Below, one piece after another: positions 8,532 through 17,349 of a DNA stretch of 64,000 nucleotides. Position 1 is the first letter of the stretch. Each line of letters starts with the position of its first letter. Position numbers and translations under genes: made by a program. The DNA is taken from NCBI GenBank assembly GCA_965247375.1, contig CBDFHU010000113.1, positions 62,001 through 126,000 of the forward strand. The letters run 5' to 3'. This DNA comes from Arsenicibacter sp965247375. GTDB taxonomy: Bacteria > Bacteroidota > Bacteroidia > Cytophagales > Spirosomataceae. The notes below the pieces were generated by a model, which worked only from the letters and a program-made list of their open reading frames with translations, did no database searches and was not told the origin of the DNA.

Positions 8532-8735
8532 TTAACTAAACCTTACGCGGGAAAAGCAACGGTTTAAAACCATTCGGTAGACCGAGCCAAAGTGCTCATA
8601 ACACCAGGTTTTAAGTGCTTTTATTTCGTCCGGCACGAGGGATTTAATGGCTTTTCGGAGTTCTTTTTCAAACAAGGCTTTATCGAAACTGACCTTCTCG
8701 AGGATCATTTTGATGTACTCCAGCATTGTTGCCAT
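8532..8735 (-). CDS. Small conserved hypothetical protein
   Basis: A 67-residue protein starting at the ATG at 8735 (MATMLEYIKMILEKVSFD). A longer frame begins 20 codons upstream but its extra part is hydrophobic and unlike the rest. The sequence is charged and helical, with LFEKELRKAIKSLVPDEIKALKTWCYEHFG. I recall very similar short proteins across Cytophagales, always uncharacterised. It has its own downstream terminator and is separate from nuoL. No enzymatic or DNA-binding motif is visible. The function is unknown. Confidence 0.7.
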   Translation of the reverse strand: MATMLEYIKMILEKVSFDKALFEKELRKAIKSLVPDEIKALKTWCYEHFGSVYRMVLNRCFSRVRFS

Positions 8736-8842
8736 ATGATTAATCTTTTTGGTTAAAATAAGCCTACAAACTATTAAGGTAAGGATTAGGAACATCCATT
8801 ATTACAACGGGCTAACACCCGGAATGTTGCCGTAAAGTAAAG

Positions 8843-10282
8843 ATGAATATTGCAATTTTTATAAAAATTTTTGTATTATTTTTTTGTTTGTCGCTGACCG
8901 CTTTTTCGCAAAGTGCTGATAACATTGTAACTATAGAATTAAGTCAGTCTACTTTTCCTATCGAACGGCCGTTCATAATAACAGTGCAGGTACGGAACAG
9001 TGAAACACGCCCGAATATTGCTTTTCCAGACATCCCGGGCTTCACAAAGCGGGCCACCTCCATCAGTACGACCAATGCCGAAACAGGTGACAAAACCACT
9101 ACAAATCAGATCATTACCCAATCTTACATGGCCAACCAACCCGGTACTTACCGGCTGGCTCCGTTCAGTCTTAACGTGAACGGGTTTGTGGCAAGGTCAG
9201 AGGGGGTTACCCTGGTTGTACGTGCTCCCGCAGCAGCCGGCGATGATCAGGATATACTCCTGCTGCCGACCGAATCGGGTACCGCCTTTCTTGCCGTGCG
9301 CCCTTCAAAGGGGTCTGTTTATGTCGGTGAAGGCCTGACCGTGCGTTTATCACTTTTCGTAGCCGACAACTATCCGTTTGAGCTGGCTTACTGGCAGCTT
9401 GATCAGCAGATTCAGTCCATCACCAAACAACTGCATCCGCCGAATACCTGGGAGGAAAATGCCAACCTCAAGGAGATCCAGACAGTTCCGATTGAGATTA
9501 ACGGCCGCCGTTTTACCGAGCACCGGCTTTATCAGGCCACTTTTTTTCCGCTGTCGGCCCAACCGATTAAACTGCCTTCAGTCACGTTACAGATGCGCCG
9601 CATCCGGCCTTCGGCTGCGGCCCCGAAAAACGCACCGGCCGGGGCTGAGCTGTTTTCGTTTATCAGCCGCCCGATGACAATTGCCGTAAAAGCGCTGCCT
9701 CCCCACCCCATGAGCGGGCAGATTGCCGTCGGAAAATTCCGGCTGGCCGAAAGCATCGAACGGTCAAAAGTTGACGTCGGAAAAAGTACACGCTATTCGT
9801 TCAGAATTGAAGGCGAAGGCAACATTGCGTCCTTACAGGCCCCCAACGTACAGGATGCCGCCAATGATCCGGCCAACCCGACCATTCTGCCCGCCGGTAC
9901 CAGCCAGTCGGTAAACCGGAGCGGGTATCAGGTCAACGGTTATAAGTCGTTCGACTACTTTCTGATGCCCCGGCTGGCGCAGGCATTTCCGCTGAAGAAC
10001 GTCTTTTTCTGGGTTTACTTCGATCCGGGTATGGCCCGCTACGATACCCTGACCTCGGCCATCACGCTTCAGACAGGCGGCAGCGCCGGACAAACGGAAA
10101 CGACCGGAGAGCCGGTTGTGATCCCGTCGGCCAATGCCGAAGCCGTGTCAATTTATACTGGGCTGAGCCAGCTCGACAGCAGCAAACCCTTTATCAACAT
10201 CCCCGCGATAATTCGGGCAATTGCCAATGTGATATTGATCGTTATGATAATCGGAATGATATTTGTGCTTTTTAGACGCTGA
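8843..10282 (+). CDS. BatD-like oxygen-tolerance family protein
   Basis: A 479-residue exported protein with signal peptide MNIAIFIKIFVLFFCLSLTAFS and one C-terminal transmembrane helix (ANVILIVMIIGMIFVLF). Between them are beta-sandwich repeats with BatD features: TVQVRNSETRPNIAFPDIPGF near the N-terminus, the segment FSLNVNGFVARSEGVTLVV, and later VYVGEGLTVRLSLFV. BatD proteins normally work with the VWA proteins BatA and BatB in the periplasm; none is nearby, and the protein is shorter than typical BatD. Its TGA overlaps the aroC ATG by one base (TGATG), so the two are co-translated although no functional link is known. Confidence 0.75.
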   Translation: MNIAIFIKIFVLFFCLSLTAFSQSADNIVTIELSQSTFPIERPFIITVQVRNSETRPNIAFPDIPGFTKRATSISTTNAETGDKTTTNQIITQSYMANQPGTYRLAPFSLNVNGFVARSEGVTLVVRAPAAAGDDQDILLLPTESGTAFLAVRPSKGSVYVGEGLTVRLSLFVADNYPFELAYWQLDQQIQSITKQLHPPNTWEENANLKEIQTVPIEINGRRFTEHRLYQATFFPLSAQPIKLPSVTLQMRRIRPSAAAPKNAPAGAELFSFISRPMTIAVKALPPHPMSGQIAVGKFRLAESIERSKVDVGKSTRYSFRIEGEGNIASLQAPNVQDAANDPANPTILPAGTSQSVNRSGYQVNGYKSFDYFLMPRLAQAFPLKNVFFWVYFDPGMARYDTLTSAITLQTGGSAGQTETTGEPVVIPSANAEAVSIYTGLSQLDSSKPFINIPAIIRAIANVILIVMIIGMIFVLFRR

Positions 10283-11361
10283 TGAGTAGTACATACGGAA
10301 CCATATTCAAAATTTCAACTTTCGGCGAATCCCATGGCCCGGCCATTGGTGTAGTCATTGACGGCTGTCCGGCCGGGGTTGATTTCAATACCGATTTTAT
10401 TCAGACAGAGCTTGACCGGCGTAAACCCGGTCAGTCGCGGATTACCACCCAGCGCCGCGAAGCCGACGAGTTTGAGGTGCTCTCGGGCGTTTTCGAAGGT
10501 AAAACGCAGGGGACCCCTATTGCCCTCGTCATCCGCAACACCGACCAGCGCAGCAAGGATTATGGTCATATTGCCGAACAATTCCGTCCGTCGCACGCGG
10601 ACTATACCTATACGGCAAAATACGGTACCCGCGATTACCGGGGCGGTGGTCGGTCATCGGCCCGTGAAACGGCCGCCCGCGTGGCAGCCGGTGCCGTAGC
10701 CAAATTAGTACTGGCGCATCAGGGTGTTCAGATTCAGGCGTACGTATCGCAGGTCGGCAAGCTGAAACTCGGCAAACCCTATCAGGAGCTGGATCTGAGC
10801 CAGACCGAAACCAACGCTGTCCGCTGTCCGGATCCGGAAATGGCAGAACAGATGTTTCAGTACATTGACGAGACCCGCAAAAAAGGCGACTCGATCGGCG
10901 GGGTGGTTGATTGCGTCATTACGGGCGTTCCGGCGGGGTGGGGCGAACCTGTTTTCGATAAACTCCATGCCGAACTGGGTAAAGCCATGCTGGGCATCAA
11001 CGCCGTCAAAGGCTTTGAATACGGCAGCGGGTTTGCGGGGGTAGAGCTGTATGGTTCGGAGCATAACGATGCGTTCTATACCGATGAGGCAGGCAAGGTC
11101 CGGACCCGTACCAATCTGTCGGGCGGCATCCAGGGCGGCATTTCTAACGGTGAACCTATTTATTTCCGCACGGCCTTTAAACCGGTGGCAACTATCATGC
11201 AGGATCAGGAAAGCGTTGATGTTCACGGTCAGCCGGCGGTTGTATCGGGCAAAGGCCGCCATGATCCCTGCGTGGTTCCGCGCGCCGTTCCGATCATTGA
11301 AGCGATGGCCGCCCTGGTGCTCGCCGACATGTATCTGCGCAACCTGGCCGCCCGCGTGTAA
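10282..11361 (+). CDS. aroC: Chorismate synthase
   Basis: A 359-residue enzyme for the last common step of the shikimate pathway: 5-enolpyruvylshikimate-3-phosphate to chorismate, using reduced FMN. Family signatures include STFGESHGPAIGVVIDG at the start, the DRRKPGQSRITTQRRE block, YRGGGRSSARETAARVAAGA, and the C-terminal GRHDPCVVPRAVPI. Length and residues are normal. The start is fixed by the TGATG overlap with the BatD-like gene. Two strong hairpins follow the stop codon. Confidence 0.97.
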   Translation: MSSTYGTIFKISTFGESHGPAIGVVIDGCPAGVDFNTDFIQTELDRRKPGQSRITTQRREADEFEVLSGVFEGKTQGTPIALVIRNTDQRSKDYGHIAEQFRPSHADYTYTAKYGTRDYRGGGRSSARETAARVAAGAVAKLVLAHQGVQIQAYVSQVGKLKLGKPYQELDLSQTETNAVRCPDPEMAEQMFQYIDETRKKGDSIGGVVDCVITGVPAGWGEPVFDKLHAELGKAMLGINAVKGFEYGSGFAGVELYGSEHNDAFYTDEAGKVRTRTNLSGGIQGGISNGEPIYFRTAFKPVATIMQDQESVDVHGQPAVVSGKGRHDPCVVPRAVPIIEAMAALVLADMYLRNLAARV

Positions 11362-11393
11362 GCGGCGTGGCCGGGGAAACCGGATTTCATAAT

Positions 11394-11422
11394 ATTTCCT
11401 GATTTTGGTAAAATCAGGAAAT
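11394..11422 (+). terminator. First hairpin after aroC
   Basis: A 13-bp perfect stem with a three-base loop: arm ATTTCCTGATTTT (11394-11406), loop GGT, and complement 11410-11422. It is AT-rich and has no T-run after it. Confidence 0.45.
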
Positions 11423-11428
11423 CCAGAC

Positions 11429-11468
11429 CGCTCAGTGCCACTGTGTCGGGCAGTGGCACTGAGCGTTT
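11429..11468 (+). terminator. Second hairpin after aroC
   Basis: A 15-bp perfect GC-rich stem (arm CGCTCAGTGCCACTG at 11429-11443, complement 11451-11465) with a seven-base loop, followed by TTTA. It probably ends batD-aroC transcription, although the next gene starts only 22 bases downstream. Confidence 0.6.
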
Positions 11469-11489
11469 ACAGCAGTCACCCATAACCTC

Positions 11490-12578
11490 ATGCATACTCT
11501 TTTTATTGATACCGAACGCCTGCGCGACCTTAACAGCGGCCTTGGGCAACTTTGCCTGCATCTGGGCCGTGAACTGGTCCGGCAACACCCCGCCAACAGT
11601 GATGTTCAGCTGACATTCGGTATGCCGAAAGGGAAAACCGGCCTGTTTGGCGATCAGGTAAACTACCACACAACCAGTTGGGTAGACCGCATTGTGTCAA
11701 AACCCTATCACCTGTGGCATGCCATGCACCAGGATGCGTACCTGCCACCAGTCAGTCCGCTGTCCGGTAAAAAGGCAAAGCTTATCCTGACCATACAGGA
11801 TCTTAACTTTCTGGACCGCCCCGATTATTCCGACGCCAAAAAAGGGCGGAAGCTGGCCCAGCTGCAACAGAAAATAAACCGGGCGGCTCTGATAACGACC
11901 ATCTCAGACTACACCGCCACAGTCGTCCGGCAACACCTGACGATACGGCCCGACCAACCCGTGAAGGTGATTCATCTTGGCCTCAATCCGCGGCCGGTCA
12001 GTACGCATGCGGCTAACCCAGTCCCTTCGTTTGCCGGCCAGCTGGATTCTGTGCCGTTTTTTCTGTTTCTGGGCGTTGTCCATCCCAAAAAGAACTGCCA
12101 CGTGCTGCTACCCCTGTTACAGGCTTTTCCGGATTATAAACTGGTCATTGCCGGTGACGATTCGCACGACTACGCGAAACACATCCGCGAACAGGCGCAG
12201 AAAATCGGGGTAGCCGATCAGCTGATTATGACCGGTCCCATCAACGAAGAAACCAAATGGTGGTTGTATGAACACTGCGAGGCCTTTCTGTTCCCGTCAC
12301 TGACCGAAGGATTTGGTCTGCCGGTGGTCGAAGCCATGAGCCTTGGTAAGCCCGTCTTTCTGTCCAATCGCACCAGCCTGCCCGAAATCGGCGGCAATGA
12401 AGCCGTTTTCTGGGAAAACTTCGAGCCGGATTATATGGTTGAGGTATTCCGGCAAGGCATGATGGCATACTACGACGACCCGTTGAAAGCCGACCGGATC
12501 CGCTGGCACGCCAAACGGTTTAACTGGGAAAAGACAGCACAGGCCTATTGGGACGTGTATAAAGAACTGATCGGGTAA
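11490..12578 (+). CDS. Glycosyltransferase family 4
   Basis: A 362-residue GT-B fold glycosyltransferase. The N-terminal Rossmann half begins MHTLFIDTERLRDLNSGLGQL. The C-terminal half carries FFLFLGVVHPKKN and the nucleotide-sugar site EGFGLPVVEAMSLGKP, the E-x7-E motif of GT4 enzymes, followed by SLPEIGG. These enzymes transfer a sugar from an activated donor to a lipid or glycan acceptor at the cytoplasmic face. Nothing nearby reveals the acceptor; no other polysaccharide genes are present. The ABC exporter that follows is convergent. The family is sure, the substrate unknown. Confidence 0.9.
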   Translation: MHTLFIDTERLRDLNSGLGQLCLHLGRELVRQHPANSDVQLTFGMPKGKTGLFGDQVNYHTTSWVDRIVSKPYHLWHAMHQDAYLPPVSPLSGKKAKLILTIQDLNFLDRPDYSDAKKGRKLAQLQQKINRAALITTISDYTATVVRQHLTIRPDQPVKVIHLGLNPRPVSTHAANPVPSFAGQLDSVPFFLFLGVVHPKKNCHVLLPLLQAFPDYKLVIAGDDSHDYAKHIREQAQKIGVADQLIMTGPINEETKWWLYEHCEAFLFPSLTEGFGLPVVEAMSLGKPVFLSNRTSLPEIGGNEAVFWENFEPDYMVEVFRQGMMAYYDDPLKADRIRWHAKRFNWEKTAQAYWDVYKELIG

Positions 12579-12637
12579 AAGAGTATCATGACTCAGCCAG
12601 ATATTCTGTTTGCTTCTCATCTGATGCACTAACAAAA

Positions 12638-12663
12638 GCGGCACGACATTGGGATCGTGCCGC
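12638..12663 (-). terminator. Terminator of the ABC transporter gene
   Basis: A 9-bp stem (12638-12646 with 12655-12663, arm GCGGCACGA) with an eight-base loop. On the minus strand it is followed by TTTTGTT. Confidence 0.7.
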
Positions 12664-12710
12664 CGGAACTACCGCTCAAAACGATCAATAGGTTGGCGTT
12701 TGCCCTTGTG

Positions 12711-14510
12711 CTACACCTCTTCCGGCAAAGAAATGTCTTCCGGCAGTACATCCGCAATCCCCTTTTGATGGGCCCACATCGACTGAAAAACCGCACTGTG
12801 CTGCCGTAACTCCGCAAACGTCCCTTGATCGGTTACCCGGCCCTGGTCCAGAATGTAGATGTAATCGAACATCGGCAGCAGATGCAGCCGGTGCAGGGTC
12901 GACACAACTGCCTTGCCCGAAAACTCAGCCATGATCTGGCTGTAAATCTCAAATTCAGTCTTCGGATCGACACTGCTGGTGGGCTCATCAAACAGCACAA
13001 TGTCGCTCGTTCGGGCGGCCAGAATCCCCCGTGCGAGAGCAAGCCGCTGCTTTTGCCCGCCCGACAGGTTAACGCCTTTTTCCTGAATATTGGTGGCTAG
13101 TCCGTGGGGCAGCTGTGCCAGAATACTGCTGAAACGGGCAGTGTTGCAGGCCTCCAGCATATCGGCTTCCGGAAATGGCAGGCCCAGGGTAATGTTGTAG
13201 GCAATTGTGTTCTCAAAAATCTCAGGCTCCTGCGGAAACAGCGTTACCGTATCGGCAATGACGCCCAGGCCGGTCTGCTCAATGCCGTCGACCTCAATCC
13301 GGGTCCCCGCCGCCGGTGTATACAGCCCCCGCAACAGTGTCAGCAACGTACTTTTGCCGCTGCCGCTTTCGCCGATCAGCGCCACCCGTTTACCGCGCTG
13401 TAGCCGGATACTGACCTGATCCAGCCCCGCTCCTTTCCGGCTGGTACCGGCATGGTGCTGAAACGTCAGGTTCCGGATCGAAATGGTCTGCCAGCCCGCG
13501 GGCAGCTGTTCGTCAGACTCCGGCCGGTGGTGTTCGCGGTAGGCGGCGGCAATGTCGCGGGCCGTCTGCACGTTAGTGTAATCCTGCACGATCTGAGTAT
13601 ACTGCCAGGCTACATCTACAAACACACTCGTAAAGTTATTGACATAGCCGATCAGCGCCACCAGACCACCCACCAGCAATACCTGCCCGGGCGTATAGTG
13701 CTGATAGACATACCCCAGCGTGATGACGGCATAAATAGCGGCCACCAGCATACTGGCCACAAACCATTTCCACTCGTTGATGCGGATATTCCGCCGGAAT
13801 GGAGGCAGTACGGCCATCACTTTAGCCAGCAGGCTGTGTTCCATCTGTTTTTCGAGCCGGAGTGTAATGACCGTAATGATGTTGGACAGGCTGTCGAACA
13901 GCGTTGACGACACCACATGTTCCCGCTCGTTGGTTTCTTCGAGAGTTTTGATAAACGGCTTGTCGAAGGCCATAATGACCCAAACCGTCAGCACGCCGAG
14001 GCCCACGCCGATCAGGCCGAAGACCGGCGAAAAATAGAGCATGGCCGCAAACGAGAACACACATTTCAGGAGCGTATGCAGGTAGGTAAACCCATTCTGG
14101 AAAAACTCTTTCAGGGCTTCGTAGGCTTTTCGGATGCGGTTGATGGTTGCGCCGCTGTGATGGTCTTTGTGCCAGCCAACGGGCAGGTGCAGGGTCTGAT
14201 GGTACAGATCGTCCAGAAAGTTGCGGCTGACGGTAAACGCCAGTTCACGCTCTATGATGCGGGCCGGGCCGTGGAAAAACCATTCGACCAGTTTTAGGGT
14301 CATAAACCCGGCGATGTAGAGCCAGCCCGTGTGGAGGATGTCCGTGCCTTTGCGCTGAATGGCGTCTATGAACCAGCCAAAGAGAAGCGGGTGCAGCGCG
14401 GTGATGATGTTGGCACCCAGAAACAAGCCGTAGGTGAGTACATACCGGCGCTTTTCGTGTCGGGCATATTGCCAGGCAATACGCAGCAGGGACACATACG
14501 GATTAGTCAT
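12711..14510 (-). CDS. ABC transporter, fused permease and ATP-binding domains
   Basis: A 599-residue half-transporter of the type IV exporter class. Six transmembrane helices span roughly residues 20-320 (for example YVLTYGLFLGANIITALHPLLFGW). The nucleotide-binding domain follows: Walker A GESGSGKST near 388, Q-loop FPQEPEIFENTIAYN, signature LSGGQKQRLALARG near 482, Walker B IVLFDEPTSSVD near 505, and the switch histidine in STLHRLHLL. It should act as a homodimer exporting a lipid, peptide or drug. It is monocistronic with its own terminator. The substrate cannot be predicted. Confidence 0.92.
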   Translation of the reverse strand: MTNPYVSLLRIAWQYARHEKRRYVLTYGLFLGANIITALHPLLFGWFIDAIQRKGTDILHTGWLYIAGFMTLKLVEWFFHGPARIIERELAFTVSRNFLDDLYHQTLHLPVGWHKDHHSGATINRIRKAYEALKEFFQNGFTYLHTLLKCVFSFAAMLYFSPVFGLIGVGLGVLTVWVIMAFDKPFIKTLEETNEREHVVSSTLFDSLSNIITVITLRLEKQMEHSLLAKVMAVLPPFRRNIRINEWKWFVASMLVAAIYAVITLGYVYQHYTPGQVLLVGGLVALIGYVNNFTSVFVDVAWQYTQIVQDYTNVQTARDIAAAYREHHRPESDEQLPAGWQTISIRNLTFQHHAGTSRKGAGLDQVSIRLQRGKRVALIGESGSGKSTLLTLLRGLYTPAAGTRIEVDGIEQTGLGVIADTVTLFPQEPEIFENTIAYNITLGLPFPEADMLEACNTARFSSILAQLPHGLATNIQEKGVNLSGGQKQRLALARGILAARTSDIVLFDEPTSSVDPKTEFEIYSQIMAEFSGKAVVSTLHRLHLLPMFDYIYILDQGRVTDQGTFAELRQHSAVFQSMWAHQKGIADVLPEDISLPEEV

Positions 14511-14648
14511 GGTAGCAAGTTACAGAACAGCAGGCGCTGTTCTTCTAGACTACAAAGCTAATAGATTACACCCGTTTGCCGGCAGTATGACCCTGATTTG
14601 CCGGATTTTTGTTTTTCTGTTCCCTCCCACTCCCCCAACAAAACAAAA

Positions 14649-14675
14649 CCCCGTCAGCGCAGGGCGCTGACGGGG
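14649..14675 (-). terminator. Terminator of the carboxylesterase gene
   Basis: A 12-bp perfect stem (CCCCGTCAGCGC at 14649-14660, complement 14664-14675) with a three-base loop. On the minus strand it is followed by TTTTGTTTTG, a strong rho-independent terminator. Confidence 0.85.
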
Positions 14676-14704
14676 CGAAGGGTTAATTATAGGGTGACGG
14701 GTTG

Positions 14705-16342
14705 TTAAGGTTTCGGGAAAAACTCGTCCAGAAACAGGTACCGGTCGCGGTGCTTTTCGGTTTCCTGACGCGTATTGACATCAATAATCATCACCGGTGC
14801 CGGGCTGCCGGGCTTGATCGGGTCCCAGGTTGGCAGGCCCTTGCCGTTCGGATTGTGATTCTTGACGAAGTTCTCGAAATAGGTCTGCATCGTTTCCGAG
14901 ACTTTGTAATCGTCGGGGCCCCAGGCAAACACCTTATTGGTCGAGAGGTTGCCCATCGCGTACTCAATTTCTGCCGAGTGTACGGCCCCTTTGGCCTGCG
15001 GCACTTTCGGCGCATTCGGATCGGCGTTGCGGACAACACCACCCGCCAGACCGGTGCTGGCATTGCCCATTTCGGGCACCATTGCCGGACGCGGACGGGT
15101 GTAATAATACCGGTAGACCGGATGACCGCCCGTTTGGGCCTGCATGTCGCTCCACTTCCAGGTACTGAACCCGATAAACCGGTCACCGGCAAGGTCGGTG
15201 GCGGCCTGCTGAATTTCGTCTTCGGTCGTGCCGTTATATACTTTGAGCGCGTCTTCAGCGCGGTTCGGGTACAGCTTCTGCACCGCCGCCCGGAAGTTTT
15301 CGGGCGTTGGTTTCTCCTGCCCCATCACCATGCGGGCACTCATTTCTTCCGAGTTCCAGCCTACCAGCAGCGGGACCTTTGCCTGCTCACCGGCGGCAAA
15401 AATGGCAGCAGCCGGTTTCGGGAAAAAGTAGCCGTCGATGTTCGCTGAGAACCGTGGCAGATTTGGTTTGGCCGTCGCCTCCAGCAACTGATCAGCCGGC
15501 ATCGCCCGCAGCTCGGCCAGCGATTTGGCACCCACGGCTTCGGCAAACTTCACCCCGCTCTGCTCGGCCTCCGCCAGCGTTACCGGCGACAGCGTGCCTA
15601 ACAATGAACCACTTTCGCCGATGGCAGCCGAGAAGAGATTTTTCGACAGTGGTGAAGTCATCATCGCACTCACCGACATCGACCCGGCCGATTCACCGGC
15701 AATGGTTACCCGTTTCGGATCGCCGCCGAAGGCCGCAATGTTTTTCTGTACCCACGCCAGAGCAGCCTGCTGATCCATGAAACCGTAGTTACCCGACGCC
15801 TTATTCGGCGACTCTTTGGTCAGTTCCGGATGTGCCATCAGCCCGAACACGCCCAGGCGGTAGTTGACCGTAACGGCCACAATGCCGCGTTTGGCCATGC
15901 TCTCGCCGTCGTAGCGCGGCTCCGACCCATCACCGGCGATGAACCCGCCGCCGTAGAAGTACACCAGTACCGGTAGCTTCTCCTTTTCTGATTTAGCCGG
16001 TGTCCAGACGTTCAGGTACAGACAGTCTTCACTTACACCGTTCGACCGGAAGTTCATGTCACCGAACACCGCCCGCTGCATGGCCCGTGGGCCAAATTTT
16101 TTCGCCTCGCGGACGCCCGTCCAGTTTTCGGCAGGTTGCGGGGCTTTCCAGCGCAGGTCGCCAACGGGCGGCTTTGCAAACGGCAGGCCTTTAAACGAAC
16201 GGACGCCGCTCGCTTCGAGGTTGCCTTCGACCATCCCGTTCACGGTTTTCGCTTTCGGGCCGGACTGCGCCGTGGCGTCGGAGACCACCGCACCGGCGCC
16301 GGTTAAGGCAGTAAGTGCCAGCATCATCAATACAGATTTCAT
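14705..16342 (-). CDS. Type B carboxylesterase, secreted
   Basis: A 545-residue alpha/beta hydrolase of the carboxylesterase/lipase family with signal peptide MKSVLMMLALTALTGAGAVV. Family landmarks are FKGLPFAKPPVGDLRW, the SEDCLYLNVWTP box, the oxyanion hole YFYGGGF near residue 128, and the nucleophile Ser218 in GESAGSMS. It cleaves carboxylic esters in the periplasm or outside the cell. It diverges from the Nudix-type regulator at 16495, and the shared intergenic region carries two overlapping inverted repeats, so it is a candidate target of that regulator. A GCCTGC/GCAGGC hairpin (16365-16380) lies in its 5' leader. Confidence 0.92.
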   Translation of the reverse strand: MKSVLMMLALTALTGAGAVVSDATAQSGPKAKTVNGMVEGNLEASGVRSFKGLPFAKPPVGDLRWKAPQPAENWTGVREAKKFGPRAMQRAVFGDMNFRSNGVSEDCLYLNVWTPAKSEKEKLPVLVYFYGGGFIAGDGSEPRYDGESMAKRGIVAVTVNYRLGVFGLMAHPELTKESPNKASGNYGFMDQQAALAWVQKNIAAFGGDPKRVTIAGESAGSMSVSAMMTSPLSKNLFSAAIGESGSLLGTLSPVTLAEAEQSGVKFAEAVGAKSLAELRAMPADQLLEATAKPNLPRFSANIDGYFFPKPAAAIFAAGEQAKVPLLVGWNSEEMSARMVMGQEKPTPENFRAAVQKLYPNRAEDALKVYNGTTEDEIQQAATDLAGDRFIGFSTWKWSDMQAQTGGHPVYRYYYTRPRPAMVPEMGNASTGLAGGVVRNADPNAPKVPQAKGAVHSAEIEYAMGNLSTNKVFAWGPDDYKVSETMQTYFENFVKNHNPNGKGLPTWDPIKPGSPAPVMIIDVNTRQETEKHRDRYLFLDEFFPKP

Positions 16343-16401
16343 ATGGATAAGTTAAGGGACTGACGCCTGCCGGAGCAGGCAATTAAGTTGTTAAGGTCAG
16401 G

Positions 16402-16435
16402 CTGTGAGGTTTATTGTCTCACAGTGCGACAATAA
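16402..16435. promoter_or_regulatory. Overlapping inverted repeats, candidate operator
   Basis: TTATTGTC (16411-16418) and GACAATAA (16428-16435) form an 8-bp perfect dyad with a 9-base spacer. CTGTGAG (16402-16408) and CTCACAG (16418-16424) form a second 7-bp dyad, also with a 9-base spacer, overlapping the first. The site lies between the divergent carboxylesterase and Nudix-regulator genes, where an autoregulatory operator is expected. Confidence 0.6.
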
Positions 16436-16494
16436 TAGCGGGTTATTCGGAAAACAGCAACTATTTTGTTACTTGCCAATAAATTTTTGACTAA

Positions 16495-17244
16495 ATGCAT
16501 GAATCAGGCGAACCGGTCGGGCAGAATACCAGTGGTGCGGGCTATTTACAGAGCCTTGCCACGGACCTTGTTATTTTTGGTTTTCACGAAACCCAGCTGA
16601 AAATTTTATTGCTGGAATACGAGAATACGGGACTGTTTGGGCTACCTGCCGGGTTTATCCGCGACGACGAAAACCTGAATGATGCTGCCCGCCGGACCCT
16701 CACCCAACGCACCGGACTGAGTGATATTTTTCTGGAGCAGTTTTATGTCTTTGGAGACGTCTGCCGCCATGATCCGCAACCACTGCGGTCGATTCTGATC
16801 GGCAAAGGCGAAACTCCGCCCGACGACCATTGGTTACTCCGGCGGTTTGTGACGGTGGGTTTTTACGCGCTGGTCGACTTCACCCGCGCCTTTCCCAATC
16901 CCGATGCCCTCGCCGACCGCTGTGCCTGGTATGATCTGGCGACGCTGCCTCCGCTCATGCTCGATCACCTGTCGATTGTTCACAAGGCGCTTGACACCCT
17001 TCGGGTCAATCTGGATCATAAGCTGGTTGGCAGTAATCTGCTGCCCGAGACGTTTACCATGAACGACCTGCAACAGCTTTACGAAACGATTCTGGGGCAA
17101 AAAATAAACCGGTCGGCTTTCCAGCGGAAGATGCTGGCTTTAGGGATTCTGGAGCGTCTGGAGAAAAAATTCAGCGGCGGGGCACACAAAGCACCGTTTC
17201 TGTATCGGTTTACGCAAGGGATCAACTGCCAAACCGGTCATTAA
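16495..17244 (+). CDS. Nudix-domain transcriptional regulator (NrtR/AraR-like)
   Basis: A 249-residue protein: an N-terminal Nudix fold (LATDLVIFGFHETQLKILLLEYENTG) followed by a C-terminal winged helix (TMNDLQQLYETILGQKINRSAFQRKMLALGIL). The Nudix box reads GFIRDDENLNDAARRTLTQR, then TGL; the catalytic REUxEExG core has become RTLTQRTG, so hydrolase activity is probably lost. This is the architecture of NrtR and of the Bacteroidota sugar regulators such as AraR, where the Nudix domain senses a nucleotide or sugar ligand. It diverges from the carboxylesterase and has a dyad upstream. The ligand is unknown. Confidence 0.88.
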   Translation: MHESGEPVGQNTSGAGYLQSLATDLVIFGFHETQLKILLLEYENTGLFGLPAGFIRDDENLNDAARRTLTQRTGLSDIFLEQFYVFGDVCRHDPQPLRSILIGKGETPPDDHWLLRRFVTVGFYALVDFTRAFPNPDALADRCAWYDLATLPPLMLDHLSIVHKALDTLRVNLDHKLVGSNLLPETFTMNDLQQLYETILGQKINRSAFQRKMLALGILERLEKKFSGGAHKAPFLYRFTQGINCQTGH

Positions 17245-17349
17245 CCGATGATCACTCTGCTGAATAACGCTTTCAGCAAATTAATTTTGGAAGTTATCCA
17301 CATTCCCACATAGTTATCCACATTTCTTCTGCTCTTAACGTGGATAACA

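Noticed and set aside
14702..15448. Plus-strand frame of 248 codons opposite the carboxylesterase
   Set aside because: Shadow of the esterase reading frame; low-complexity Arg/His composition.
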